Of a stretch of 64,000 nucleotides of DNA, positions 25,734 to 33,466 are shown one piece after another (position 1 is the stretch's first letter; each line of letters starts with the position of its first letter). This DNA comes from Phormidesmis sp963789215. Lineage in GTDB: Bacteria; Cyanobacteriota; Cyanobacteriia; Phormidesmidales; Phormidesmidaceae. The DNA lies in the NCBI GenBank assembly GCA_963789215.1, contig CAWBJY010000014.1:1-64000 (forward strand). The letters run 5' to 3'. A program made the translations under genes and the position numbers. The notes below the pieces were generated by a model. That model made no database searches, was not told the DNA's origin, and saw only the letters and a program-made list of their open reading frames with translations.

Positions 25734-26108
25734 TCAACCAGCCCAGCCCAAGATAGAGGCGATTTTTTGCGCGATCGCAACCGGCTCAAACGGTTTCAAA
25801 ATAACGCCCTCTCCCAACAAACTCAGCCTCTCTTGTACGGCAGTATCGGCCTGCGCAGTCAGAAAAATTGCCGGAATATTGGCAGTTAACGGGTGCGATC
25901 GCATCTGCTTCAGCAGCTCAACCCCACTCAAATCCGGCATCATAACGTCAATTAAAACAGCATCAGGAATTTCCGATTTAGCCATCTTCAGCCCATCCAA
26001 AGCCGACGCAGCCGTCGATACTTTCCACCCAGCAGTAAACTCAAGCGATGCCTTCACGATAGCTCTAATCGCCTCTTCGTCATCTACCACGAGAATTCGC
26101 CGAGTCAC
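25734..26108 (-). CDS. Single-domain response regulator (CheY-like)
   Basis: A 124-aa REC domain with no output domain. Acidic pocket DDEE at residues 9-12, acceptor D54 (VLIDVMMPDLSG), Thr in FLTAQAD and the conserved Lys in LKPFEP. It lies 54 bp downstream of the 651-aa regulator on the same strand, so the two are probably co-transcribed and share a phosphorelay, with this REC acting as phosphate shuttle or sink. Confidence 0.92.
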   Translation of the reverse strand: MTRRILVVDDEEAIRAIVKASLEFTAGWKVSTAASALDGLKMAKSEIPDAVLIDVMMPDLSGVELLKQMRSHPLTANIPAIFLTAQADTAVQERLSLLGEGVILKPFEPVAIAQKIASILGWAG

Positions 26109-26162
26109 TAGTTAAGCAACGCCCAAAGATAGTAAAAGATACAGCCTCAGTGTACCGCAACC

Positions 26163-28118
26163 CTAACTTGGCCCTGTTCGACTGCGCACGCTGGCCGACC
26201 AGCGCAGCACCCGCGCCAACAGCTCCGGAGCCACAATCGGCTTACGAACATAGTCATCCGCCCCAACCGAAAATACCTGCTGTATCGTATCCGCATCGGT
26301 ATGAGCCGACATAAAAATAATCGGAACTTTATGCCATTGGGGTGCACTCCGCAGCACCTGAGCCAGCTCTAATCCACTTAGCTGGGGCATCTCTACATCA
26401 AGCAGCACCAAGTCGGGAGAAAACTGTTCTATAGCCTGCCAAAAGCGCAGCGGTTCCTGCAAAAGAGCCAGCCGAAAACCCCAAGGCTGCAGCAGGTTCT
26501 TAATCAGCTTTAGCAAAGCCCAATCGTCATCGACTACCAGCACTTTTGCAGTCGGCGGTTCCTGCTTTTGCACCACCCACTCAGCCGTTTCTAAAATTTC
26601 CGCAGGCACCCAGGGCTGTTGAAAAACGCTGTCTACCCCTAACCGCGAAAGTCTAATTCGATCTTCAAAACTAGCGCCTTGTGCCAAGAGTAAAACCGGA
26701 ACCGGCCGAGGCGATCGCGCTATTTGAGCCATTAGCTCCATTTCATCACTACCGCTACCCGGCAAAGTCTCAAACCCGCTCAAATCGAACACTACAGCAT
26801 CCGGCTGAGCAACCGCCTCAAAAATCGCCTGCCTCGCCTGAGCAACCGTCTCAGCTAGGCTAATTTGTATAGAATAATCCGAGGCGATCGCCCCTAAACT
26901 TGCCGCCATTGTCTGACTATTTGGCAAATCGGTTCCACACAGTATCAAAAGCTGAATAGATCGTCCATACGAAGCGATAGATAGAGACGATTCGATCTTC
27001 CCCTTGTCTGTAGCCAATCTATCAACAGCCTCCTCGCGCGTAGCCAACCCCGCTTCTAGCCTCACCGACAGCGGCTTCGGCACCACCGTTTCTAAAATCT
27101 GTTGTACAGAAACAGCTAACCCTTTCAAATAATCGAGTTGCTGAGCACTAAGATAAGCATCCGCTCGCAAAACCCGTTCAATCTCCCGACAATGCTCAGT
27201 CGCCGCTAAAAACCCAAAGCTTCCCAGCGATCCAGCCAAACCGTGAACTTCTCTCAGTACGCTTTCTCGAAGCGTCACCTCAAATAGTCCTGGTTGCGTA
27301 TCACCCACTAGGTTAGCCAGTTCTCTCACTCGCTGAGTGTAAGCATCCTTCATGCTCTCCCACAAAGCCGCCACGTCCAACTGCCTAAAACCAGCTTTCT
27401 CTAAACTATCCAAGCTTTCAGCTTCGGGTGCGATCGCCCTCATCGGCTCAGCAGTCTGCAGCCGATAGCCCAGCCCATACACCGTCTCAACCACCTCCGA
27501 AAGACCTGCATCTCTAAGCTTTTGCCTGAGTCCTCGCATATGAGTTCGCACGGCCCCAACCCCAGGAGACTCATCAAAAGGCCACACCTTGTCCAGCAAA
27601 TTATCCAGACTAAAAATACGGTTAGGATGCCGCAAAAACAGCTCCAACAAACTATGCTCTTTAGGGGTCAAAGCCAGGCGCAAGCCGCGATAAGTCACCC
27701 GACTGCTGCTCGGATCAAGGCATAGATCGTTCCACTGCAAAACCGGTGAAGCCAGTCCCTCGGATCGCCTCAACAAAGCTCGAATCCGAGCCAACAACTC
27801 TTCAAACGAAAACGGTTTTATCAGGTAGTCATCCGCACCCGCATCTAGCCCCGCCACCCGATCGGCATAAGCATCTCGAGAGGTCATCAAAATAATCGGC
27901 GTGTAGTTACCGTCGCGCCTAAGCTGATGGCAAAGGTCTATACCATCTAGCTTAGGCAGTGCCCAGTCGAGCAAAATACAGTCATAGGCAAACGCACTAG
28001 CCATTTCGTAGCCCGCCACCCCGTCAGTGGCCAAATCGCTGACATAGTAGCTCTCTGCCAGCGTCTTCTCAACGGCACAGGCCAGCAGCGGATCGTCTTC
28101 TACAAGCAAAAACTTCAT
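26163..28118 (-). CDS. Multi-domain response regulator: REC-OmpR DBD-Hpt-pseudoREC-REC
   Basis: A 651-aa soluble regulator. REC1 (1-118) has acceptor D51 (LLDWALPKLDG). An OmpR/PhoB winged helix follows (125-222; LTPKEHSLLELFLRHPNRIFS, VGAVRTHMRGLRQKLR). The Hpt domain has H292 (REVHGLAGSLGSFGF). A degenerate REC at about 388-515 keeps D445 (VFDLSGF) but lacks the acidic pair and has QPW where KPF is expected. REC3 (525-645) has acceptor D574 (LLDVEMPQLSG) and RKPIV. This combines DNA binding with an internal phosphorelay. No cognate kinase is adjacent; the PAS-GAF kinase at 29075 is the nearest candidate. Confidence 0.92.
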   Translation of the reverse strand: MKFLLVEDDPLLACAVEKTLAESYYVSDLATDGVAGYEMASAFAYDCILLDWALPKLDGIDLCHQLRRDGNYTPIILMTSRDAYADRVAGLDAGADDYLIKPFSFEELLARIRALLRRSEGLASPVLQWNDLCLDPSSSRVTYRGLRLALTPKEHSLLELFLRHPNRIFSLDNLLDKVWPFDESPGVGAVRTHMRGLRQKLRDAGLSEVVETVYGLGYRLQTAEPMRAIAPEAESLDSLEKAGFRQLDVAALWESMKDAYTQRVRELANLVGDTQPGLFEVTLRESVLREVHGLAGSLGSFGFLAATEHCREIERVLRADAYLSAQQLDYLKGLAVSVQQILETVVPKPLSVRLEAGLATREEAVDRLATDKGKIESSLSIASYGRSIQLLILCGTDLPNSQTMAASLGAIASDYSIQISLAETVAQARQAIFEAVAQPDAVVFDLSGFETLPGSGSDEMELMAQIARSPRPVPVLLLAQGASFEDRIRLSRLGVDSVFQQPWVPAEILETAEWVVQKQEPPTAKVLVVDDDWALLKLIKNLLQPWGFRLALLQEPLRFWQAIEQFSPDLVLLDVEMPQLSGLELAQVLRSAPQWHKVPIIFMSAHTDADTIQQVFSVGADDYVRKPIVAPELLARVLRWSASVRSRTGPS

Positions 28119-28215
28119 GCCAACCTACTCACAAACAAACCCTCAGATACAGATACCAGCCCAGCTGTTATTAAATCAACGAATTTCGCAACGAACTTCT
28201 ACCCGCTCACTGTAT

Positions 28216-28243
28216 GCGCCCACTGTAGAGCGCCCACTGTAGA
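28216..28243. repeat. Tandem 14-bp repeat, two copies
   Basis: GCGCCCACTGTAGA at 28216-28229 and 28230-28243, about 100 bp upstream of the multi-domain regulator (start 28118). It may be an operator. Confidence 0.4.
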
Positions 28244-28280
28244 GCGCGAATATGAGGAAACTGTGTGAACTAAGTCCTGA

Positions 28281-28832
28281 TTAACGCGCATCCCAATGGG
28301 CCCGATGGAGCGACGAGTCAACCGCCTCCACTTCGTTTGATCTTGTTGTATCAGCTAAACTATCCGCTTCATCGCTCAAAATAACGCCCTCGCAGTCAGC
28401 ACCTTCTAGCTGAGCACAGCTCACCCGTGCGCCAACTAAGCTTGTCCGACACAAGTTCGCACCGCCCAGCGAAGCCCCCTCTAAATCAGCGCCGCTTAAG
28501 TTCGTCTTCTCTAAATTAGCTGTCCGTAAATCAGCGCCGCTCAAGTTCGCCCCCACCAAATTAGCCAGCTGCAAGTTTGCACCGGTAAAGTTAGTCGCCT
28601 CCAAGCACGCCCCGCTCAAATCGGCCCCGACTAGCTCAGCATTCGTCAAACTCGCCTCTGATAAATTGGCCCGACTAAGATTGGCATAGCTAAAATCTAC
28701 GCCGCTAAAATCGCATCGGCTAAAGTTGCACCCACTTAAATCGAGGCCCGCTAAAGAGCGCCCCTCAAAGCACATCTCTGAAAAATTGCGATCGCCCTGA
28801 CTATACTCACGTATTAGCTGTGTAAGGTTCAT
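28281..28832 (-). CDS. Pentapeptide-repeat protein
   Basis: A 183-aa protein. From about residue 25 to 150 it is a run of A(D/N)Lxx-type pentapeptides (LDLSGCNFSRCDFSGVDFS, then ANLSRANLSEASLTNAELV), which fold into a right-handed quadrilateral beta-helix. The last 35 residues are non-repetitive and acidic. No signal peptide, so cytoplasmic. Such proteins are abundant in cyanobacteria and mostly of unknown function; some mimic DNA and inhibit gyrase, but nothing here shows that. Confidence 0.92.
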   Translation of the reverse strand: MNLTQLIREYSQGDRNFSEMCFEGRSLAGLDLSGCNFSRCDFSGVDFSYANLSRANLSEASLTNAELVGADLSGACLEATNFTGANLQLANLVGANLSGADLRTANLEKTNLSGADLEGASLGGANLCRTSLVGARVSCAQLEGADCEGVILSDEADSLADTTRSNEVEAVDSSLHRAHWDAR

Positions 28833-29074
28833 AGCACTTCACCCCTTTTTCTTGCTACGCAGCTAGGTTATCAAAACAATATAAGAGACTTATCAGGACG
28901 CTCAAAATAGGGTTGATAAATCTATCGAATAAACAAATCTATCGAATAAACACAAGTCTCGCTCAGTTCTCCATATTGTCGTTACCATAGCCCTATCAGC
29001 CGAGAAAACCGTAGGGAAGTAAGCAATAACAGGCCGGGAGATGACGCTTTTAGTCGTTCTCTCCAGTTTTGAGC

Positions 29075-31168
29075 ATGAAAAAAGACGCAGAAGCAGAAAG
29101 TAACCCTTTCATCCCACATAGCCTGCCACATAATCTGGAAGTCACGAGCGCTGCGCTAGAGCTAGCCTTAGAAGGTATTTCGCAGCTAGATTCGCAGGGG
29201 CGATACTTGTTTGTCAACGAAGCCTATGCTCGCATGGTTGGCAGCACGCCCGCCGCCATGATCGGAACGCACTGGGAGAAAACGGTTTATCCAGCCGACA
29301 GAGAAAAAGCGATCGCCGCCTACCAAATCATGCTGGCCAAGGGAAAAGTAGAGCTAGAAGTAAAAGGACTGCGAACAGACAGCTCCACCTTCGATAAAGC
29401 GCTTGTAATGATCTGCATATATGACGAACAGCAGCGCTTCGTGGGTCATTACTGCTTCATGAAAGATATCACGCATCGCAGGCAGCGAGAACGCCAGCTT
29501 CAGCAGCAGCTAGAGCAAACAAAACTCGTCGCCGGAATCACCGACGCCATTCGTCAAACGCTCGACCTAGACCAAATTCTATCAGCCGCTGTCGAACAGG
29601 TGCGTCACTTCCTTCAGACAGATCGGGTCATCATTTTCCGCTTTAAGCCAAACTGGCAAGGCATCGTCGAAGCCGAATCGGTCGCCCCCAATCTAACCAA
29701 AACGCTGACCCTGCAAATCGCAGATAGCTGCTTTGTCAAAGGCTATGCAGATCGCTATCGTCAAGGCCGAGTCAGCGCGATCGCTGATGTCGAGACCGCC
29801 AGCATCGATCCTTGCTACGTCAAATTACTTCAGCAATTCCAGATCAGGGCCAATTTAGTGGTGCCCATCCTTCAAGGCGAAAATCTTTGGGGCCTGCTCA
29901 TTGCGCACCACTGCACAGCGCCCAGAGACTGGATACCCGAAAGCACACAGCTTTTACAGCAGGTTGCCGCCCAAATCGGCCTAGCCGTTCAGCAGGCCGA
30001 GCTATACCAAAAAACAAAAGAGCAAGCCGCACTTATCGACATCGCCACAGACGCTATCTTCGTTCGAGACTTGGAAGGACACATTTTATTTTGGAGCCAA
30101 GGCGCATACAGACTCTATGGATGGACTGCGAAGGAAGCCACTGGCCAAATAGCGGCTTGCTTGCTGCAAAAGAGAAGTCTTGAAGACCTTAAATCTGCTG
30201 TTAACACCACTTTAGAAAAAGGGTTCTGGCAAGGCGAACTCAGCCACACTACAAAATCTGGACAAAACATCATCGTCTCTAGCCGCTGGAGCCTCGTCAA
30301 AGACAAACAGAACAAGCCGCAGTCTCTTTTAGAAGTCAACACCGATATCACAGAGAAAAAGCGCCTAGTCGAGCAGTTCTATCAGGCCCAAAAGCTGGAA
30401 AGCTTAGGTCGGCTAGCAAGCGGTATCGCACACGACTTAGGCAACATGCTGACGCCCATTTTAGGCATTGCTCAGCTACTGCGCCTCAAACATAGAAACG
30501 CCGATGCGATGACGAAAAGGCAGCTAGACCTGCTAGAAAAGAGTGCTAAAAGAGGCATTACCATGGTCAGACAAATTCTGACCTTTGCCCAAGGCAGCAC
30601 CGAAAAGAAAACGATTGTAGATATCGCTACCCTTCTACAAGAAGTCATTGACGTTATTCAACAGGGCCTGCCGAGAACCATCGAAATTCGGCAAATCATC
30701 CCCCCGCAAAAGAACGGCAAACCTTTTCGCAGAGAAGTCTTTGCTAACTCAACCCACCTGCATCAGGTATTCATGAATCTCTGCATCAACGCCCGAGATG
30801 CCATGCCCAGCGGCGGTATTCTTACCCTTTCAATCGCCGATCGCATTATTACAGACTCCGCTCACCCTTACCTCAGAACGGCTGCCGAAGCGGCCGCAGC
30901 CGCACCAAGAACAGCAGATCAATACGTATTAATCACCGTGGCAGACACCGGCACCGGCATCTCAAGCGAACTGTGCGATCGCATCTTCGAACCCTTCTTC
31001 ACCACCAAACAGCCCGGACAAGGAACTGGCCTTGGCCTTTCTACCTCACTAGGCATCGTCAAAAGCACGGGCGGTTTTCTCAAAATTTCTAGCAAAGTCG
31101 GTCACGGCACCCAAATGAAAGTTTATCTGCCACTAGCGCACCCACCCGCCAAGCCTTCAAACGCCTAG
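29075..31168 (+). CDS. PAS-GAF-PAS sensor histidine kinase
   Basis: About 697 aa, no transmembrane segments. Domains: PAS (about 25-135), GAF (150-310) with the phytochrome-like core DPCYVKLLQQFQIRANLVVPI and LIAHHCTAPRDW, a second PAS (315-430), HisKA with H453 (GIAHDLGNMLTPILG), and HATPase (INARDAMPSGG, DTGTGIS, GTGLGLSTSLGIV). The HisKA/HATPase type is the HWE-free class often seen with a downstream REC. The GAF has Cys247 where chromophore-binding cyanobacteriochromes carry theirs, but the following residue is Tyr rather than the usual His. Start chosen at ATG 29075; a TTG is two codons upstream. Confidence 0.88.
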   Translation: MKKDAEAESNPFIPHSLPHNLEVTSAALELALEGISQLDSQGRYLFVNEAYARMVGSTPAAMIGTHWEKTVYPADREKAIAAYQIMLAKGKVELEVKGLRTDSSTFDKALVMICIYDEQQRFVGHYCFMKDITHRRQRERQLQQQLEQTKLVAGITDAIRQTLDLDQILSAAVEQVRHFLQTDRVIIFRFKPNWQGIVEAESVAPNLTKTLTLQIADSCFVKGYADRYRQGRVSAIADVETASIDPCYVKLLQQFQIRANLVVPILQGENLWGLLIAHHCTAPRDWIPESTQLLQQVAAQIGLAVQQAELYQKTKEQAALIDIATDAIFVRDLEGHILFWSQGAYRLYGWTAKEATGQIAACLLQKRSLEDLKSAVNTTLEKGFWQGELSHTTKSGQNIIVSSRWSLVKDKQNKPQSLLEVNTDITEKKRLVEQFYQAQKLESLGRLASGIAHDLGNMLTPILGIAQLLRLKHRNADAMTKRQLDLLEKSAKRGITMVRQILTFAQGSTEKKTIVDIATLLQEVIDVIQQGLPRTIEIRQIIPPQKNGKPFRREVFANSTHLHQVFMNLCINARDAMPSGGILTLSIADRIITDSAHPYLRTAAEAAAAAPRTADQYVLITVADTGTGISSELCDRIFEPFFTTKQPGQGTGLGLSTSLGIVKSTGGFLKISSKVGHGTQMKVYLPLAHPPAKPSNA

Positions 31169-31363
31169 TGCGCCCATCTTCACCCATCGTCTAAGAGCAA
31201 AGACTAAGCGCAAAGCAGTTCGCCACCCAAAATCACTTCTTCAGGCCATCCCAAAATCAATGTAAATACTGAGATCGCGTGAGCTTTACATTGGGTTCAC
31301 TTACAACAGGAGAACATAAACCTCGTAGCCGCTCGCCGACATCCACTACGCGCCCTCGCTTTT

Positions 31364-32266
31364 ATGATCAACACCGCCATCAGCACCCCCGTCATTCAGC
31401 GTCCGCAGGCAAGCGCAGCACCCCAACCAGAAAGCTCTTCTGCCAGCCAATTTGCCGTCAAATTCTGGGGTGTTCGAGGCAGCGTCCCCACTCCCATCTC
31501 AGCCAATCAGCGCTATGGCGGCAACACCATCTGCGTAGAAGCGCTCATCGGCAACCAGCGCATTATCTTCGACGGCGGCACCGGCATTGTCAGTCTTGGC
31601 CACTCGCTCCAGCAACAGCCTGACCCCGTTCACGCCCACTGCCTCTTTACTCACACCCAGTGGGATCGTATTCAAGGATTTCCCTTCTTTCAACCCGCCT
31701 TCATCCCGCACAACAGCTTCTCCATCCACGGCGGCGTTGCTCCTAATGGGGCATCTATCAAGCACTGCCTCACCGACCAGATGCTAAAGCCCCACTTCTC
31801 CATGCCCCTACAAAACATGCGAGCCAATCTGTCTTTCAACACAGTTGCCAATAAAGACAGCTTTAACATCGCCGACATTGCAGTAGAAGTCCTTAAAATT
31901 AATGCCAACACCGAGGCCATGGGTTACCGTCTAACCTGGGAAAACAAAACGCTAGTCTACGCCACAGACACGCCAACCGACTCCGCTAGCAGAGAGTTCC
32001 TGCAGTTTGTAGATCAAGCAGACATCTGTATTTACGACGGCACTTATCACGACCTCACCTACCTCAAAGACAAAGAGCTAGACAACCGTCTCCAGCCGTG
32101 GGAAATCGGCGCCCAAATTGCCCAAACCGCCAGCGTAAAAGAGCTAATTCTCCTGCACCATAGCCCTATTCAAAGCGACGATAGGCTAGACCAAATTCAA
32201 GACAGCCTGCGCGATCGCCATTCCAACGTCAGCATCGCCCGCGAAGGCATGACCATAAATCTGTAG
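31364..32266 (+). CDS. MBL-fold protein with degenerate metal site
   Basis: A 300-aa metallo-beta-lactamase-fold protein. Family landmarks are clear: FWGVRGSVPTP (34-44), YGGNTICVE, IFDGGTGI and FFQPAF. The metal motif, however, reads THTQWDRIQG where active members have THxHxDHIQG, so one His is Gln and another is Arg. Further along, the usual GWGHS is absent (PWEIGAQ instead), and HHDP is HHSP. At least three ligands are lost, so hydrolase activity is doubtful. Related active proteins hydrolyse cyclic nucleotides or similar esters. Lies 195 bp after the PAS-GAF kinase on the same strand; it may be a non-catalytic binding partner. Confidence 0.8.
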   Translation: MINTAISTPVIQRPQASAAPQPESSSASQFAVKFWGVRGSVPTPISANQRYGGNTICVEALIGNQRIIFDGGTGIVSLGHSLQQQPDPVHAHCLFTHTQWDRIQGFPFFQPAFIPHNSFSIHGGVAPNGASIKHCLTDQMLKPHFSMPLQNMRANLSFNTVANKDSFNIADIAVEVLKINANTEAMGYRLTWENKTLVYATDTPTDSASREFLQFVDQADICIYDGTYHDLTYLKDKELDNRLQPWEIGAQIAQTASVKELILLHHSPIQSDDRLDQIQDSLRDRHSNVSIAREGMTINL

Positions 32267-32276
32267 CCGCTCGCTC

Positions 32277-33284
32277 TCATACTAACGGACTATCAACCGG
32301 CCCTATCCCAACTACCTTAACCGCTTCACTTTGCAGCCTGTAGTAAAGCGTTGTCAGCATTGCGTGCCATAGCGGCAGCGTGAAAATAACCGCGCCAAAG
32401 CTGCCCAATAAAAGCACAAGTACCGCCACAACAAACGGAACAACCCCAAGCCCAGCGTCCGCAGAAAGACTCTCAGAAGCAGGCGCTAACCCAATCAGTA
32501 TCGTTGCGATAATCTGCGCCGTAATATTAAACGCCAAAGAGATCGGAATTGAGATCAAGAAAGTAAAAATAACCACCTGCAGCGATCGCAACTCATTCCC
32601 CTTCGTCGCCGCCCAAGAACGGCTAATCGAAGCCCATGCGCTAGAATCCTGCTCCAACACCAGCGACTGATCGGCCAGCATCAGCCGCAGCCCCACCCAA
32701 ACCACAAACACCAAAAACGCCAAACCCACTAATACCTCAACCGCCCCCCAGGCAAAGGCTAGCCCGGTGGTTCCGCTGCCGCCAAAGCCAGTCAAGCCAA
32801 ACAAGCCAAACCCAATTGCCGTCAAAACTAAAATAATTAGCCCAAAAGCCAGGTAAGCCCCCAAAAAGATAAAGCCCCGCAGCAAATTCTGCCAAAGCAA
32901 AGAATACTTCCGAGAGCGCGTAAACCTCAGCGCAGTTTGCTCATCCTCCACGCCTTCACTCAAAGACTGATAAACCAGCCTGGAAATACCTGCCGTCCAG
33001 CCCAAAAACTGCGCAAAGCAAATGGCAGAAATAACGAAGAAAGCAACAGTAGCCAAGATCAACAGTCCGATAATGCCACTAATATTGTTCGAGAAAGTGT
33101 CGGCTGAAACCTGCACACTCAACGCCCCAATCGCGATCGCAAAAACAACCACCGGCAGCAACAGCCACAGATAGCCCCACAGCGAAATCTTGACGTACTG
33201 CGCCCAATTTCGCCGATACAGCTGCCATCCTGTCGAGATAATCTCGCTGCTATCCACCAGACTGCTCGAACGATTACCCGTCAT
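32277..33284 (-). CDS. Multi-pass membrane protein of unknown function
   Basis: A 335-aa integral membrane protein with about six hydrophobic segments (near residues 33-58, 68-95, 112-142, 172-200, 232-262 and 282-310). A short cytoplasmic head (SSEIISTGWQLYRRNW) precedes the first. The layout resembles DUF975 / glycerophosphodiester phosphodiesterase membrane-domain proteins. No catalytic motif. Convergent with the MBL-fold gene, 10 bp apart. Confidence 0.7.
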   Translation of the reverse strand: MTGNRSSSLVDSSEIISTGWQLYRRNWAQYVKISLWGYLWLLLPVVVFAIAIGALSVQVSADTFSNNISGIIGLLILATVAFFVISAICFAQFLGWTAGISRLVYQSLSEGVEDEQTALRFTRSRKYSLLWQNLLRGFIFLGAYLAFGLIILVLTAIGFGLFGLTGFGGSGTTGLAFAWGAVEVLVGLAFLVFVVWVGLRLMLADQSLVLEQDSSAWASISRSWAATKGNELRSLQVVIFTFLISIPISLAFNITAQIIATILIGLAPASESLSADAGLGVVPFVVAVLVLLLGSFGAVIFTLPLWHAMLTTLYYRLQSEAVKVVGIGPVDSPLV

Positions 33285-33401
33285 TCACTTATCTCTTACC
33301 TTTAAAGATCGTTAGAAAGCAGCCCGCAGCAAGTAACAGAACATCGCCCGTTCACCTACTGCTAGCCGCTGTCACTATACTTCAACGTCGCTCAACCTCA
33401 G

Positions 33402-33457
33402 TCCGCATTGATTAATCCGCATTGATCGATCCGCATTGATCGATCCGCATTGATCGA
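33402..33457. repeat. Four tandem 14-bp repeats
   Basis: TCCGCATTGATYRA, four copies without spacers (33402, 33416, 33430, 33444); the first copy ends TTAA, the others TCGA. Located 10 bp beyond the 3' end of the RND gene, and upstream of the minus-strand membrane-protein gene (start 33284). Copy number may vary. Confidence 0.75.
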
Positions 33458-33466
33458 TCACAACGC

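Noticed and set aside
31279..31623. A basic frame overlapping the start of the MBL-fold gene
   Set aside because: It is out of frame with a clearly conserved protein and has a histidine/arginine-rich composition typical of a shadow frame.
33402..33457. A short CRISPR array
   Set aside because: Four 14-bp units are directly adjacent without spacers, and no cas gene is in the window.
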